Source: a bacterium (GTDB lineage: Bacteria; Zixibacteria; MSB-5A5; WJJR01). Taken from it: a DNA stretch of 64,000 nt. This document shows positions 1 through 11,545 of the stretch, one piece after another. Each line of letters starts with the position of its first letter. Positions within the stretch are counted from its first letter, which is position 1. Below the pieces are notes generated by a model. That model saw only the letters and a list, made by a program, of their open reading frames with translations, ran no database searches and had not been told where the DNA came from. The stretch lies in the NCBI GenBank assembly GCA_021813505.1, contig JAKAKI010000057.1, positions 62,001 through 126,000 of the forward strand. Direction: 5' to 3'. The position numbers were made by a program, and so were the translations under genes.

Positions 1-1221
1 ACCCCGCCCAAGACCCGACCTGGTGCCACCCGGAGCCTCAGCCGGCGTGCCATCGGGGTACCGCCCTCCCCGATTCGCAAGCTCGTCGATGACGCGACAG
101 CGGCCAAGAAGCGTGGCACCAAGGTTTACCACTTGAATATCGGCCAGCCCGATGTGCCGACGCCGCCGCAGTTTTTCGAGGCTTTGCGCAATTTCAAGGA
201 GCCGGTCCTGGCCTATGGCCACTCCAAAGGCCACACGGATCTTTTGGAAGCCTGGTCGGGGTACTACGCGCGCAAGGGGCTCGATGTTCTGCCCAGTCAG
301 ATTCAGATTACGGTGGGGGGATCGGAAGCATTGTGGTTTGCGCTGATTCTCATCTGCGATCCCGGCGACAATGTGGTCGTCTCCGAGCCGTTCTATACGA
401 ATTACTTCTCGCTAGCCATGGCCGTCGGCGTGCAACTGCACCCGGTCGCCGCCGACCCCACGCTGGGGTACCCTCTCCCCTCGCGGCGTCATCTGGAAGC
501 CGCCATCGACGAGCGGACCAAAGGCATCATGATCTGTTCGCCGAACAATCCCACGGGAACAGTTCTGACCAAAGACGAGATGGCGACCGTCGTGCAACTC
601 GCCGAAGAGCACGACCTGTTTATTCTCTCCGATGAAGTGTACCGCGAGTTCTGCTACGAGGACACGCACATTTCGATCTGGCAGTATCCGCAAGCGGGCG
701 ACCGTGCCATTCTGCTCGATTCGGTCTCCAAGCGGTTCTCGGCGTGCGGGGCGCGCATCGGGGCGCTCATTTCGCGCAACACATCCATCATGGACGGCGC
801 CCTGCGTCTGGGACAAGCGCGGCTCTGCACAGCCACGGTTGAGCAAATCGCGTCAGCCAAATTGATGGACCTGGGCGAAGATTACTATGCGGCGCTCGCC
901 CTCGAGTACAAAGGCCGGCGGGATTTGATGTGCCGCCGTCTGGCGGAGATTCCCGGTGTTCGTTTCGAGAAGCCGGCCGGAGCGTTCTATTTGATGGCAA
1001 CTCTGCCGATCGACGACTCCGACCGATTCTGCCGTTGGATGCTGACCGACTTCGCCCACGAGGGCCAGACGGTGATGATGGCTCCGGGATCCGGCTTCTA
1101 TGGGACGCCGGGACGGGGGACATCCGAGGTGCGTATCGCCTATGTGCTCGAACAGCCCGAGCTGGATAGGGCGATGACGGTCCTTGGCGCCGGACTGGCA
1201 GCCTATCCGGGGCGCCGGTAA
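1..1221 (+). CDS. PLP-dependent class I/II aminotransferase, 5' end outside the window
   Basis: Cytoplasmic fold-type I aminotransferase, which would move an amino group between an amino acid and a 2-oxo acid. The frame is open from base 1 and no convincing start is visible, so the gene is cut by the window edge. Family marks appear in order: NIGQPDV, SPNNPTGT, SDEVY, and SVSKRFSACGARIG with the PLP-binding lysine at codon 730-732. The nearest families are AspB/AspC-like enzymes. The substrate cannot be read from sequence. The stop TAA is at 1219-1221, and the kinase gene follows after 115 bases, so co-transcription is possible but not shown. Confidence 0.9.
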   Translation, partial: TPPKTRPGATRSLSRRAIGVPPSPIRKLVDDATAAKKRGTKVYHLNIGQPDVPTPPQFFEALRNFKEPVLAYGHSKGHTDLLEAWSGYYARKGLDVLPSQIQITVGGSEALWFALILICDPGDNVVVSEPFYTNYFSLAMAVGVQLHPVAADPTLGYPLPSRRHLEAAIDERTKGIMICSPNNPTGTVLTKDEMATVVQLAEEHDLFILSDEVYREFCYEDTHISIWQYPQAGDRAILLDSVSKRFSACGARIGALISRNTSIMDGALRLGQARLCTATVEQIASAKLMDLGEDYYAALALEYKGRRDLMCRRLAEIPGVRFEKPAGAFYLMATLPIDDSDRFCRWMLTDFAHEGQTVMMAPGSGFYGTPGRGTSEVRIAYVLEQPELDRAMTVLGAGLAAYPGRR

Positions 1222-1336
1222 TCCTCGCTGGGGCAGCCACTTTAATGGTGGCCAAAGAACCCGCAATATCGTAAACAAAGGTCTGGGATGATCGTTTGCG
1301 GGGCAGGACACAGGTACTGCCCTGAGCATCAGAACA

Positions 1337-4243
1337 ATGATTGGCGAGAAGATCAAACAGTATGAAATCACCGCCCGCCTCGGCGCCGGGGGCATGGGGG
1401 AAGTTTACCTCGCCACCGATACCAGGCTGGGCCGCCAGGTGGCCTTAAAGTTCCTGCCCCGGGAATTCGCCACCGACCCTGACCGCCGTAAACGATTGGA
1501 ACTGGAAGCACGGTCGGCCTCCTCGCTCGACCATCCGAACATCCTCACGATCTACGATATCGATGAGTCCGATGGGCGTCCGTTCATCGCCATGGCGTAT
1601 GTGGAGGGATCGACCCTTAAGGAAAAGACCGCCACGGGCCGTCTGCCGCAGGATGAAGCGATCCGGTATGGCATCCAGATCGCATCCGGATTGGCGGCCG
1701 CCCATGCGCGCGGAATCGTCCATCGCGATGTGAAACCCGACAATGTCATGATTGGAACTGACGACCGTGCGCGGCTGGCCGATTTCGGGCTGGCAAGACT
1801 CAAGGAATCATCGGGGTTGACAGAGCGCGGGAGTACGGTGGGTACAGTCGGATACATGTCCCCCGAACAGGTCCAGGGGATGCCGGTGGATGCCCGGTCT
1901 GACGTCTTCTCCCTCGGGATCGTTCTCTATGAGCTCCTGACCGGTCGCAAGCCGTTCGCGGCCGAGCATGCGGCGGCGGCACTTTACTCGATCGTGCACG
2001 AAACGCCGCCGGCACCACGGGAAGTCAATCCGCAGATTCCCCCTGAGGTATCCGCAGTCATTGAAAAAGCAATGGCCAAGGAACCGGACGACCGTTACCC
2101 GAATGCCGGGGCGCTCGAAACAGACCTGCGTGCCGTGGCCAGGTCGCTGGAAATATCGCGCATTTCCTCTGGTGGCATGCCGGTGTTACGCCCGCAACGC
2201 CGTTTCAGCATTGCCTGGGGAATTCTCGGCGGCGCTGTCATGCTGTTGGGCATGGCATTTCTCTTTGCCTCCCATCTATTCACCGGCGGTGGTCAGCCGG
2301 CCAAGGCTGGCGAGAACACGCTCGCGGTGATGTATTTCGAAAATCTCAGCGATCCGGACGACAAGGAGAGGCTGGGCGATATCATCACGGAATTGCTCAC
2401 GACCGATCTGTCGGCGTCTCAGTTCATCAAAGTCGTTTCCAGCCAGCGCATCTACGATCTGCTGAAACACCAGGGCGCCACATCGGCACGTCGCGTCGAT
2501 CGCGGGGTTGCCACCGAAGTGGCCCGCAAGGCGGGGGCGTCGCGGATGCTCTCGGGCACGCTCTCCAGGCTGAGCGGCCGGACGATCATCACCGCCCAGT
2601 TGGTGGACGTCGCCAGCGGTGACGTCGTGGGATCGGAGCGCGTCGACGGTTCCGATGTCTACGCGATGGTCGACGATCTCTCGATTCGGATCAAGCAGAA
2701 GCTGGGACTCAGCGAGCAGGAAGCGTTGGCGGGCGAAGTGAAGGTCGCCAATGTGACAACGTCCTCCCCCGAGGCACTGCGCGAGTATTTGCAGGGAATG
2801 GATTACTACTACACGCTCGATTGGCCTGATGCCTACAAGCATTTCGACCGCGCACTGGCGCTGGATTCGACCTTCGCGCTCGCGTATTTGCGCAAGGGAA
2901 TCGCCTACATGTCGGATGGGCAGCGCGACAAGGGATTCGCCATGCTGGCCACGGCCGGCCGGTACTCGGATCACCTGGCGGGGTGTGATAAACTCCTTGT
3001 TCAAGCATTCGCCCAGGATCTGGCACAGGGATATAATAAGCTCGGCGCCCTGCGTACTCTGAAGCGTGCAACCATTGAATGCCCGACGGAGAAGGAACCG
3101 TTCTTCTGGATCGCGAACCTCTATCTCGAGGAACGGGGACAAACCGATTCGGCCCTCTACTACTGTCGCCGCGCTCTGGATCTCGACCCGGACTACCCGT
3201 TCGCGCTGTTGATCAAAGCGAATGCGCTGATGGAGCAAAGAGACTATGACGGGGCGAAACCGGTGGTGATGCACTATATGTCAGCCCGGGCTAAAGACTG
3301 GGTCCCGTATTCCCTGATGAGCGACATCTATATCCGAGAGCACAAACGCGATTCGGCCTGGTACTACGCCCGTCGCGCGATGCAGGTGGCTCCTGATCAG
3401 CGCTTCGGATATGTCCAGATTGCGGGACTATTCGTTCAGGAGGGACAGCCGGACTCGGCCATCCATTGGTTCGAGAAAATGATGTCCAACGACCCGACTC
3501 CGGTCACGCGGATCCTTGGGCTCAGACAGATCGCAGCGGTCCACAAGTCCTGGGGGAGGTTCGGTAGGAGCCTGGACGATTACCGTTTGGCAGAGAAGAT
3601 CGCTGATTCGGCCGGCTTGCGGCCTCTGAAGAGCGGCATTCAGCAGTCGCTGGGAGCGCTCTATAACGATACGGAGCGATTCCAGGAGGCGATTTCGCAT
3701 TACCACGAAGCTGCGGTGCTCGACTCGCTCAATCCGGATGCGTCCCTGGCGGAGGCGAAGATCCAATCGAGGCTGGGTAACAAAGATGCCTCGCAGGCGA
3801 TCACGAAGGTTCTCGCGGAGCGGTGGAAGGGACGGGTTGACTCGACCGTGATGATCAGCAGCGGATTCGAGCTCAAAGGGTTTCTTGCGCTGGCTGCCAA
3901 GGACTACCAGGGCGCCATCGAGAATATCACGGCGGCGAGACGCGTGTCGCGCGACACGACAAGATGCCGGATCCAGATCGCGGAAGCATACATCGGCGCC
4001 GGAAATTATAACGAGGCCATCGCCGAGTTGAATTCACTCCGTGAGGACGCCGAATCCCAGTGGCCATCCGGGCAGTACCTGCGTTGCCTGTACCTGCTCG
4101 CCGATGCCCAAGTCAAGGCGGGCCGTCCGCGTGAAGCCATCGAGCCTCTCCAACGATTCCTGGTCTTCTGGGGCAATGCCGAGTGGGATATCCCAATGGT
4201 CAGAGACGCCAAGCAGTTGTTCGGCAGTTTGTCCGCACAGTAA
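1337..4243 (+). CDS. Membrane Ser/Thr protein kinase with FlgO/TolB-N-like domain and TPR repeats
   Basis: Hanks-type kinase of 968 aa. Residues about 1-275 are the kinase: glycine loop GAGGMGEVY, ATP lysine K38 in VALKF, catalytic HRD at 129-131 (HRDVKPDN), DFG at 149-151, and SPEQ/DVFSLG further on, so it should be active. A hydrophobic segment at about 289-313 is a single membrane helix. Next comes a region of about 150 residues (LAVMYFENLSDPDDKERLGD...) resembling the FlgO/TolB N-terminal domain found in other bacterial kinase-TPR proteins. From about 475 to the end there are TPR-like helical repeats (PDAYKHFDRALALD, AISHYHEAAVLD). The expected topology is kinase inside and TPR outside the membrane. 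Signal and targets are unknown. No clear ribosome site precedes ATG 1337. Confidence 0.9.
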   Translation: MIGEKIKQYEITARLGAGGMGEVYLATDTRLGRQVALKFLPREFATDPDRRKRLELEARSASSLDHPNILTIYDIDESDGRPFIAMAYVEGSTLKEKTATGRLPQDEAIRYGIQIASGLAAAHARGIVHRDVKPDNVMIGTDDRARLADFGLARLKESSGLTERGSTVGTVGYMSPEQVQGMPVDARSDVFSLGIVLYELLTGRKPFAAEHAAAALYSIVHETPPAPREVNPQIPPEVSAVIEKAMAKEPDDRYPNAGALETDLRAVARSLEISRISSGGMPVLRPQRRFSIAWGILGGAVMLLGMAFLFASHLFTGGGQPAKAGENTLAVMYFENLSDPDDKERLGDIITELLTTDLSASQFIKVVSSQRIYDLLKHQGATSARRVDRGVATEVARKAGASRMLSGTLSRLSGRTIITAQLVDVASGDVVGSERVDGSDVYAMVDDLSIRIKQKLGLSEQEALAGEVKVANVTTSSPEALREYLQGMDYYYTLDWPDAYKHFDRALALDSTFALAYLRKGIAYMSDGQRDKGFAMLATAGRYSDHLAGCDKLLVQAFAQDLAQGYNKLGALRTLKRATIECPTEKEPFFWIANLYLEERGQTDSALYYCRRALDLDPDYPFALLIKANALMEQRDYDGAKPVVMHYMSARAKDWVPYSLMSDIYIREHKRDSAWYYARRAMQVAPDQRFGYVQIAGLFVQEGQPDSAIHWFEKMMSNDPTPVTRILGLRQIAAVHKSWGRFGRSLDDYRLAEKIADSAGLRPLKSGIQQSLGALYNDTERFQEAISHYHEAAVLDSLNPDASLAEAKIQSRLGNKDASQAITKVLAERWKGRVDSTVMISSGFELKGFLALAAKDYQGAIENITAARRVSRDTTRCRIQIAEAYIGAGNYNEAIAELNSLREDAESQWPSGQYLRCLYLLADAQVKAGRPREAIEPLQRFLVFWGNAEWDIPMVRDAKQLFGSLSAQ

Positions 4244-4819
4244 TTCTCTTTCAATCGAGTTTGCCCCGCAGGGGCGTCCAAGAGAGTAGCTCACGGCGCC
4301 AGCCATGATTTCACGAACGTGAAATAGCATCCAGCCCCATAGGGGCGGGAGATAGTAGCCCGCGGCGTCAGCCGGGGGTTTTGGGCATTTCGCTTCAGAG
4401 CCCCGAAGGGGCGCCCTAATTCAGCCCAGGCCGCCAGGCTTGGGTGGCGAGACCGGAAGAGAAGTTTAGCCCTGAAAGGGTGTTCTATGAGTCCAACGAG
4501 TATTACGTGAGCGATTTCCTCAAAGACTAGATCGCCCTTTCAGGGCTAGTAATTTCATTGACACGTCTCGACCCAGGCCTGGTGGGCGTGTTGAAAAACC
4601 GGGCAGACAAGAGTGTCTGCCCCGCTCCTGGTCATGGAAGTTCTTGTCTCTCAGTGGCGCGGGCACTCTTGTCCGCGCTCTCGTCACCAGATGCTGGGGT
4701 TTTTCAACAGGCCTTGGCAGCCTGGGCTGAATTAGGGCGCCCCTTCGGGGCTCGAACTCTCGCTGAGGACTCGCGCCCGCCGATGACTGGCACGCACCGT
4801 TACCCCGCGTTCACCCCCG
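4244..4819. repeat. Gene-free patch of palindromic repeats
   Basis: No gene is supported here. Three diverged copies of a GCCCCnnnGGGGC palindrome occur at 4263-4275, 4334-4346 and 4400-4412, and the first two are followed by a similar GTAGC-rich stretch ending CAGCC. A fourth, inverted copy lies at 4739-4751. The nested element at 4398-4753 is listed separately. Such short palindromes scattered between genes resemble REP-like or MITE-like families of other genomes. Confidence 0.75.
4398..4753. mobile_element. Nested inverted-repeat, MITE-like element
   Basis: The outer arms 4398-4430 and 4721-4753 are exact reverse complements over 33 bases. Inside are a 14-base exact inverted pair (4467-4480 with 4535-4548) and a 12-base pair (4589-4600 with 4698-4709; TGTTGAAAAACC ends). 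There is also a hairpin with a 9-bp stem and 4-base loop at 4601-4622. No transposase is encoded. The 12-base ends enclosing hairpins inside a larger palindrome look like one small element inserted into another. Mobility is inferred only. Confidence 0.6.
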
Positions 4820-5383
4820 TCACACGGCCAGATGATTGATCACGATTTTGATGCCGATTCCGATCAGAATGATTCCCCCGATCAGAGTCATCCGTTTCCC
4901 GAAGGTCGCACCCAATGTCCGGCCGAATAACATCCCGACGACTGTCATGGCCACCGTGACGGCACCGATGACGACGCTCGGCATCCAAATGCGTATGCCG
5001 AGGAAGGCCATACTCAAGCCCACGGCGAACGCGTCGATGCTCGTTGCGATGGATAGGATGATCAAAGTCCAGCCACGCGTCGGGTCAGGGGCCATCCGCC
5101 GGTCCGGGTGAGTTGAGATCGATTCCCGGATCATCCGAACGCCAACGTACGCCAACAATCCGAATGCCAGCCAGTGGTCATAGGTGTGGATGTATTGGCT
5201 GATTCCGCTTCCCAGATACCATCCCACAATTGTCAGAAGCAGTTGAAAAAGCCCGAAGTGCCACGAGAGCCGGAAGAGCCGGCGGTGCGAGAGTTTCGGC
5301 TGAGTGGATCCGACGGCAATCGCCACGGCAAAGCAGTCCATGCCGAGGCCGATGGCGATCCCCAGAATGGTCAACCAAGCCAC
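4820..5383 (-). CDS. mntP: Putative manganese efflux pump MntP
   Basis: A 187-aa, almost wholly hydrophobic protein of the MntP (DUF204) family, which exports Mn(II) across the inner membrane. It is the usual length and shows the two internally repeated family motifs, GMDCFAVAIAVG near the N-terminus and SIDAFAVGLSMAFLG near residue 110, with acidic residues inside membrane helices. About six helices are expected. The start is GTG at 5383. tRNA-Glu lies 46 bases upstream on the same strand, so there is no room for the yybP-ykoY manganese riboswitch that controls mntP elsewhere. Read-through from the tRNA promoter is plausible. Confidence 0.9.
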   Translation of the reverse strand: MAWLTILGIAIGLGMDCFAVAIAVGSTQPKLSHRRLFRLSWHFGLFQLLLTIVGWYLGSGISQYIHTYDHWLAFGLLAYVGVRMIRESISTHPDRRMAPDPTRGWTLIILSIATSIDAFAVGLSMAFLGIRIWMPSVVIGAVTVAMTVVGMLFGRTLGATFGKRMTLIGGIILIGIGIKIVINHLAV

Positions 5384-5429
5384 GTTAGCACCAATTCTGC
5401 CGTTTTCGAATTAGGTCTTTGCTGGGAAT

Positions 5430-5507
<78 letters not shown>

Positions 5508-5580
5508 GTCACAAATCGCATTGGCAAATGGGACACCCGGAACCCATCGACCCTCTCCCCGATTCCGGGGGAGACTCGCT

Positions 5581-5609
5581 TTTTTAATGACTTGCGGCTT
5601 CGAAGTCAA
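5581..5609 (-). promoter_or_regulatory. Possible promoter of tRNA-Glu
   Basis: TTGACT (5604-5609) and TAAAAA (5581-5586) are 17 bases apart on the minus strand and lie about 75 bases before tRNA-Glu. A hairpin with stem TCTCCCC/GGGGAGA lies between this site and the tRNA. The -10 match is only four of six. Confidence 0.35.
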
Positions 5610-5636
5610 GGCGAAAGGATGGCCACGGGCGCGGAG

Positions 5637-5657
5637 GCATGGGCAGGATGCCCATGC
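5637..5657. repeat. Short perfect palindrome
   Basis: GCATGGGCA and TGCCCATGC form a 9-bp stem with a 3-base loop, just past the end of the flavoprotein gene. It looks like a dispersed REP-type palindrome. It has no T-tract, so it is not an obvious terminator. Confidence 0.6.
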
Positions 5658-5680
5658 TACCAAGACCCCTTCCACGCACT

Positions 5681-6679
5681 TCAGTCAATCGGCGGGATGC
5701 TTTGGAGGGCCTTCATGTACTGGACACGTTCGAACGCCGCCGGGTTTTCGCAGTGGGCGTGGCTCATGCTGCCCTGCATCTGGCGGACAGACTCGTATTC
5801 GTGCGCTTCCATCCAAGCCCGCATGTCGGCCTGGACTGTCCGCAGATGGTCGATCCCATTGCGCAACAGGGCGGCACACATCATGGTCACGTTGGCGCCG
5901 GCCATCAGCATCTTGATAACATCGGCCGCCTCATGAATGCCGCTGGTCGCGGCGAGACTGGCGCGAATACGCCCGTGGAGGATCGCCACCCAGCGCAACG
6001 GAAGGCGCAGGGCTTGGGGACGGCTCAAGAGCACATTCGGCACAACCTCGAGTTCATCCAGATCAATGTCGGGCTGATAGAAACGATTGAACAGGACCAG
6101 GCCATCGGCACCCGCCTGATCCAGTTGGTACGCCATATTCGCCATCGAACTGTAGAATGCCGAAAGCTTGATGGCCACCGGGATCGTGACGCTCGATTTC
6201 ACCGCTCTCAGTATGTCGATGCAATTCTGCTCCACAACATGGCCTGGCGTCTGGAGGTCAGCCGGAAGGTAATAGACATTCAGCTCAATGGCGTCGGCGC
6301 CGGCCTGCTGCATCCGTTTGGCGAAATCGGTCCAGCCGCCGATCGTCCCACCGTTGAGCGATGCGATAATCGGGATCTTCACCGCTTCTTTGGCGCGACG
6401 GATGTGTTCGAGGTATCCCTCCGGCCCCAGGTGAAATTCGGGCGGCTCGGGGAAATACGTCAGTGACTCGGCGTAACTTTCGGAGCCATGGGTCAAGTGG
6501 TGGTACAGCTCCAGCCGGTCCTTGGTGAGCTGTTCTTCGAAGAGTGAATACAACACGACGGCGGATGCGCCGGCATCCTCCATGCGCCTGATGTTATCGA
6601 TTTCCTCGGACAATGGTGAGGCGGATGGTATCAGCGGGTTGGTAAGTTTGAGGCCCATGTATGTCGTGCTCAAATCCAT
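5681..6679 (-). CDS. Dihydroorotate dehydrogenase-like FMN protein
   Basis: A 332-aa TIM-barrel flavoprotein of the dihydroorotate dehydrogenase superfamily. It begins MDLSTTYMGLKLTNPLIPSA and contains GASAVVLYSLFEEQL, IIASLNGGT, ADAIELNVYY and VAIKLSAFYS. It belongs to the subgroup often annotated as DHOD-like beside pyruvate:ferredoxin oxidoreductase genes, rather than to a clear PyrD of pyrimidine synthesis. Here too nifJ lies directly upstream (62-base gap, same strand). The subgroup's reaction is not established, and a redox role linked to the oxidoreductase is inference. Start ATG at 6679. Confidence 0.85.
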   Translation of the reverse strand: MDLSTTYMGLKLTNPLIPSASPLSEEIDNIRRMEDAGASAVVLYSLFEEQLTKDRLELYHHLTHGSESYAESLTYFPEPPEFHLGPEGYLEHIRRAKEAVKIPIIASLNGGTIGGWTDFAKRMQQAGADAIELNVYYLPADLQTPGHVVEQNCIDILRAVKSSVTIPVAIKLSAFYSSMANMAYQLDQAGADGLVLFNRFYQPDIDLDELEVVPNVLLSRPQALRLPLRWVAILHGRIRASLAATSGIHEAADVIKMLMAGANVTMMCAALLRNGIDHLRTVQADMRAWMEAHEYESVRQMQGSMSHAHCENPAAFERVQYMKALQSIPPID

Positions 6680-6741
6680 GGAGATTCCTTATGCCGAATT
6701 GTGAAAGGGCGGGTCATCAACCCGCCCCTGAAGTTATTGTT

Positions 6742-10347
<3,606 letters not shown>

Positions 10348-10910
10348 TTCCATCTCTCCTTGGACGAAAAGGACCATCCGGTCCCAATCGGCCTGTTACG
10401 ACGGCCATTCGGGTGGACAACCAGTCCCGATGCCGACTGTACGAGAATGTACGACACTGAGGCCAAAGCGCATGTCAAAAAGGGACTTAAGTGACATATC
10501 GTCTTGTCCGGGCGTAAGTGATAGTGCGCCTTTGGCCACCCTAAAGCCGGGCACACCGGTGCCAGAACCGACCTCGCGGTTTGTATTGTCAAGCGGCTCG
10601 AGTCCGACCAATTCAGGCGCCATTTTCCTTAGGTCGGCAGAATTGCGGGAGTCGTGCATGAGGGCGTGCGCCAATCGGGGGCTCTCAGGGAGTGTTCGGC
10701 CGCCAAAGATCGAGTCATCCCACGCCCGAGTCGGACAGCAGACCCTTCGTCGCTTCGCCCCTCAGGGTGACAGCGTCGGGGTTGCAAATCCCGGTGCATT
10801 CCGCCATTTCCAAACCTTTTTTGTCGTATTATCTTTGCCGTGATTATGCCGCCGGCAAATTGTAAATTGTGTGGTTTGGCGGAGTGCGATTTGTGGCCGC
10901 CGGGAGACCT
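10348..10910. other. Intergenic region between divergent nifJ and def
   Basis: No coding sequence is supported. The region must hold the promoters of both genes. A TTGACA lies at 10473-10478 on the minus strand without a convincing -10. A degenerate relative of the 130-bp repeats at 17790-18094 lies at about 10713-10771, matching CAGCAGA-CCTTCGTCGC and CCTCAGGGTGAC. Confidence 0.6.
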
Positions 10911-11462
10911 ATGGCGATTCTGAAAGTGGCACGGCTGGGCCATCCAGTCTTAAGGCGAATTGCGGATCCGATCGAGCCCGGCCGGATCAAGTCGCCGGAT
11001 ATTCAACGGTTGATCGACGACATGTTTGACACGATGGCCGAATACGGCGGCGTCGGTCTGGCGGCCCCACAAGTGCACAGTTCTCTCCAACTTCTGGTCA
11101 CCGAGGAGATCCCCGATCCGGACAGCGACGGCGGGTATCTGGCGCAGCGTAGCGTCGTCATCAATCCCAAGATTACGTTCCTGACTGCAGAAGAGGTCGC
11201 CTACTTCGAGGGGTGCCTCTCGCTTCCTGATTTTCGCGGCAGAGTTCCACGCATCCGGCGAATCCGCCTGCAGGGGTTTGACCGGGATGGGAACAGCATC
11301 GACCGTGAGGTGGAGGGATTTCCGGCGGTCGTCTACCAGCATGAAGTCGACCACCTGAATGGAATCGTCTTCCTCGACCGGATGAGGGACTTCTCCACTC
11401 TGGCCTACCAGCTCGAGTTTGACCGGTATTGGGCGGCCCATGCAGGAGAAGTGGCCGACTAA
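10911..11462 (+). CDS. def: Peptide deformylase
   Basis: Removes the N-formyl group from nascent proteins; a cytoplasmic metalloenzyme of 183 aa. All three family motifs are present: GVGLAAPQ (residues 47-54), EGCLS with metal ligand C102, and HEVDH with H144, E145 and H148. ATG 10911 (MAILKVARLGHPVLR) follows GGGAG by a few bases and matches the family N-terminus, so an in-frame ATG at 10869 is rejected. It precedes tRNA-modification genes on the same strand. Confidence 0.95.
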   Translation: MAILKVARLGHPVLRRIADPIEPGRIKSPDIQRLIDDMFDTMAEYGGVGLAAPQVHSSLQLLVTEEIPDPDSDGGYLAQRSVVINPKITFLTAEEVAYFEGCLSLPDFRGRVPRIRRIRLQGFDRDGNSIDREVEGFPAVVYQHEVDHLNGIVFLDRMRDFSTLAYQLEFDRYWAAHAGEVAD

Positions 11463-11545
11463 GGCTTATCTCAGTGGTGCGGTTTCCTGCGAGCCTCTGT
11501 CGTTGAGGACTGAAAGCGTGTGGGCACGGCCAGCGTGAGCATCTG

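Noticed and set aside
1-132. Aminotransferase beginning at TTG 133
   Set aside because: The frame continues upstream to base 1 with family-like sequence (PPSPIRKLVDDA), so the start is outside the window.
4558-4839. 93-codon + strand frame
   Set aside because: It lies over the inverted-repeat element and its codons merely read the palindromes.
5384-5429. Manganese riboswitch before mntP
   Set aside because: Only 46 bases separate the gene from tRNA-Glu, too short for a yybP-ykoY aptamer.
10473-10478. Perfect TTGACA upstream of nifJ
   Set aside because: No acceptable -10 lies at 15-19 bases; only TACATT at 21 bases.
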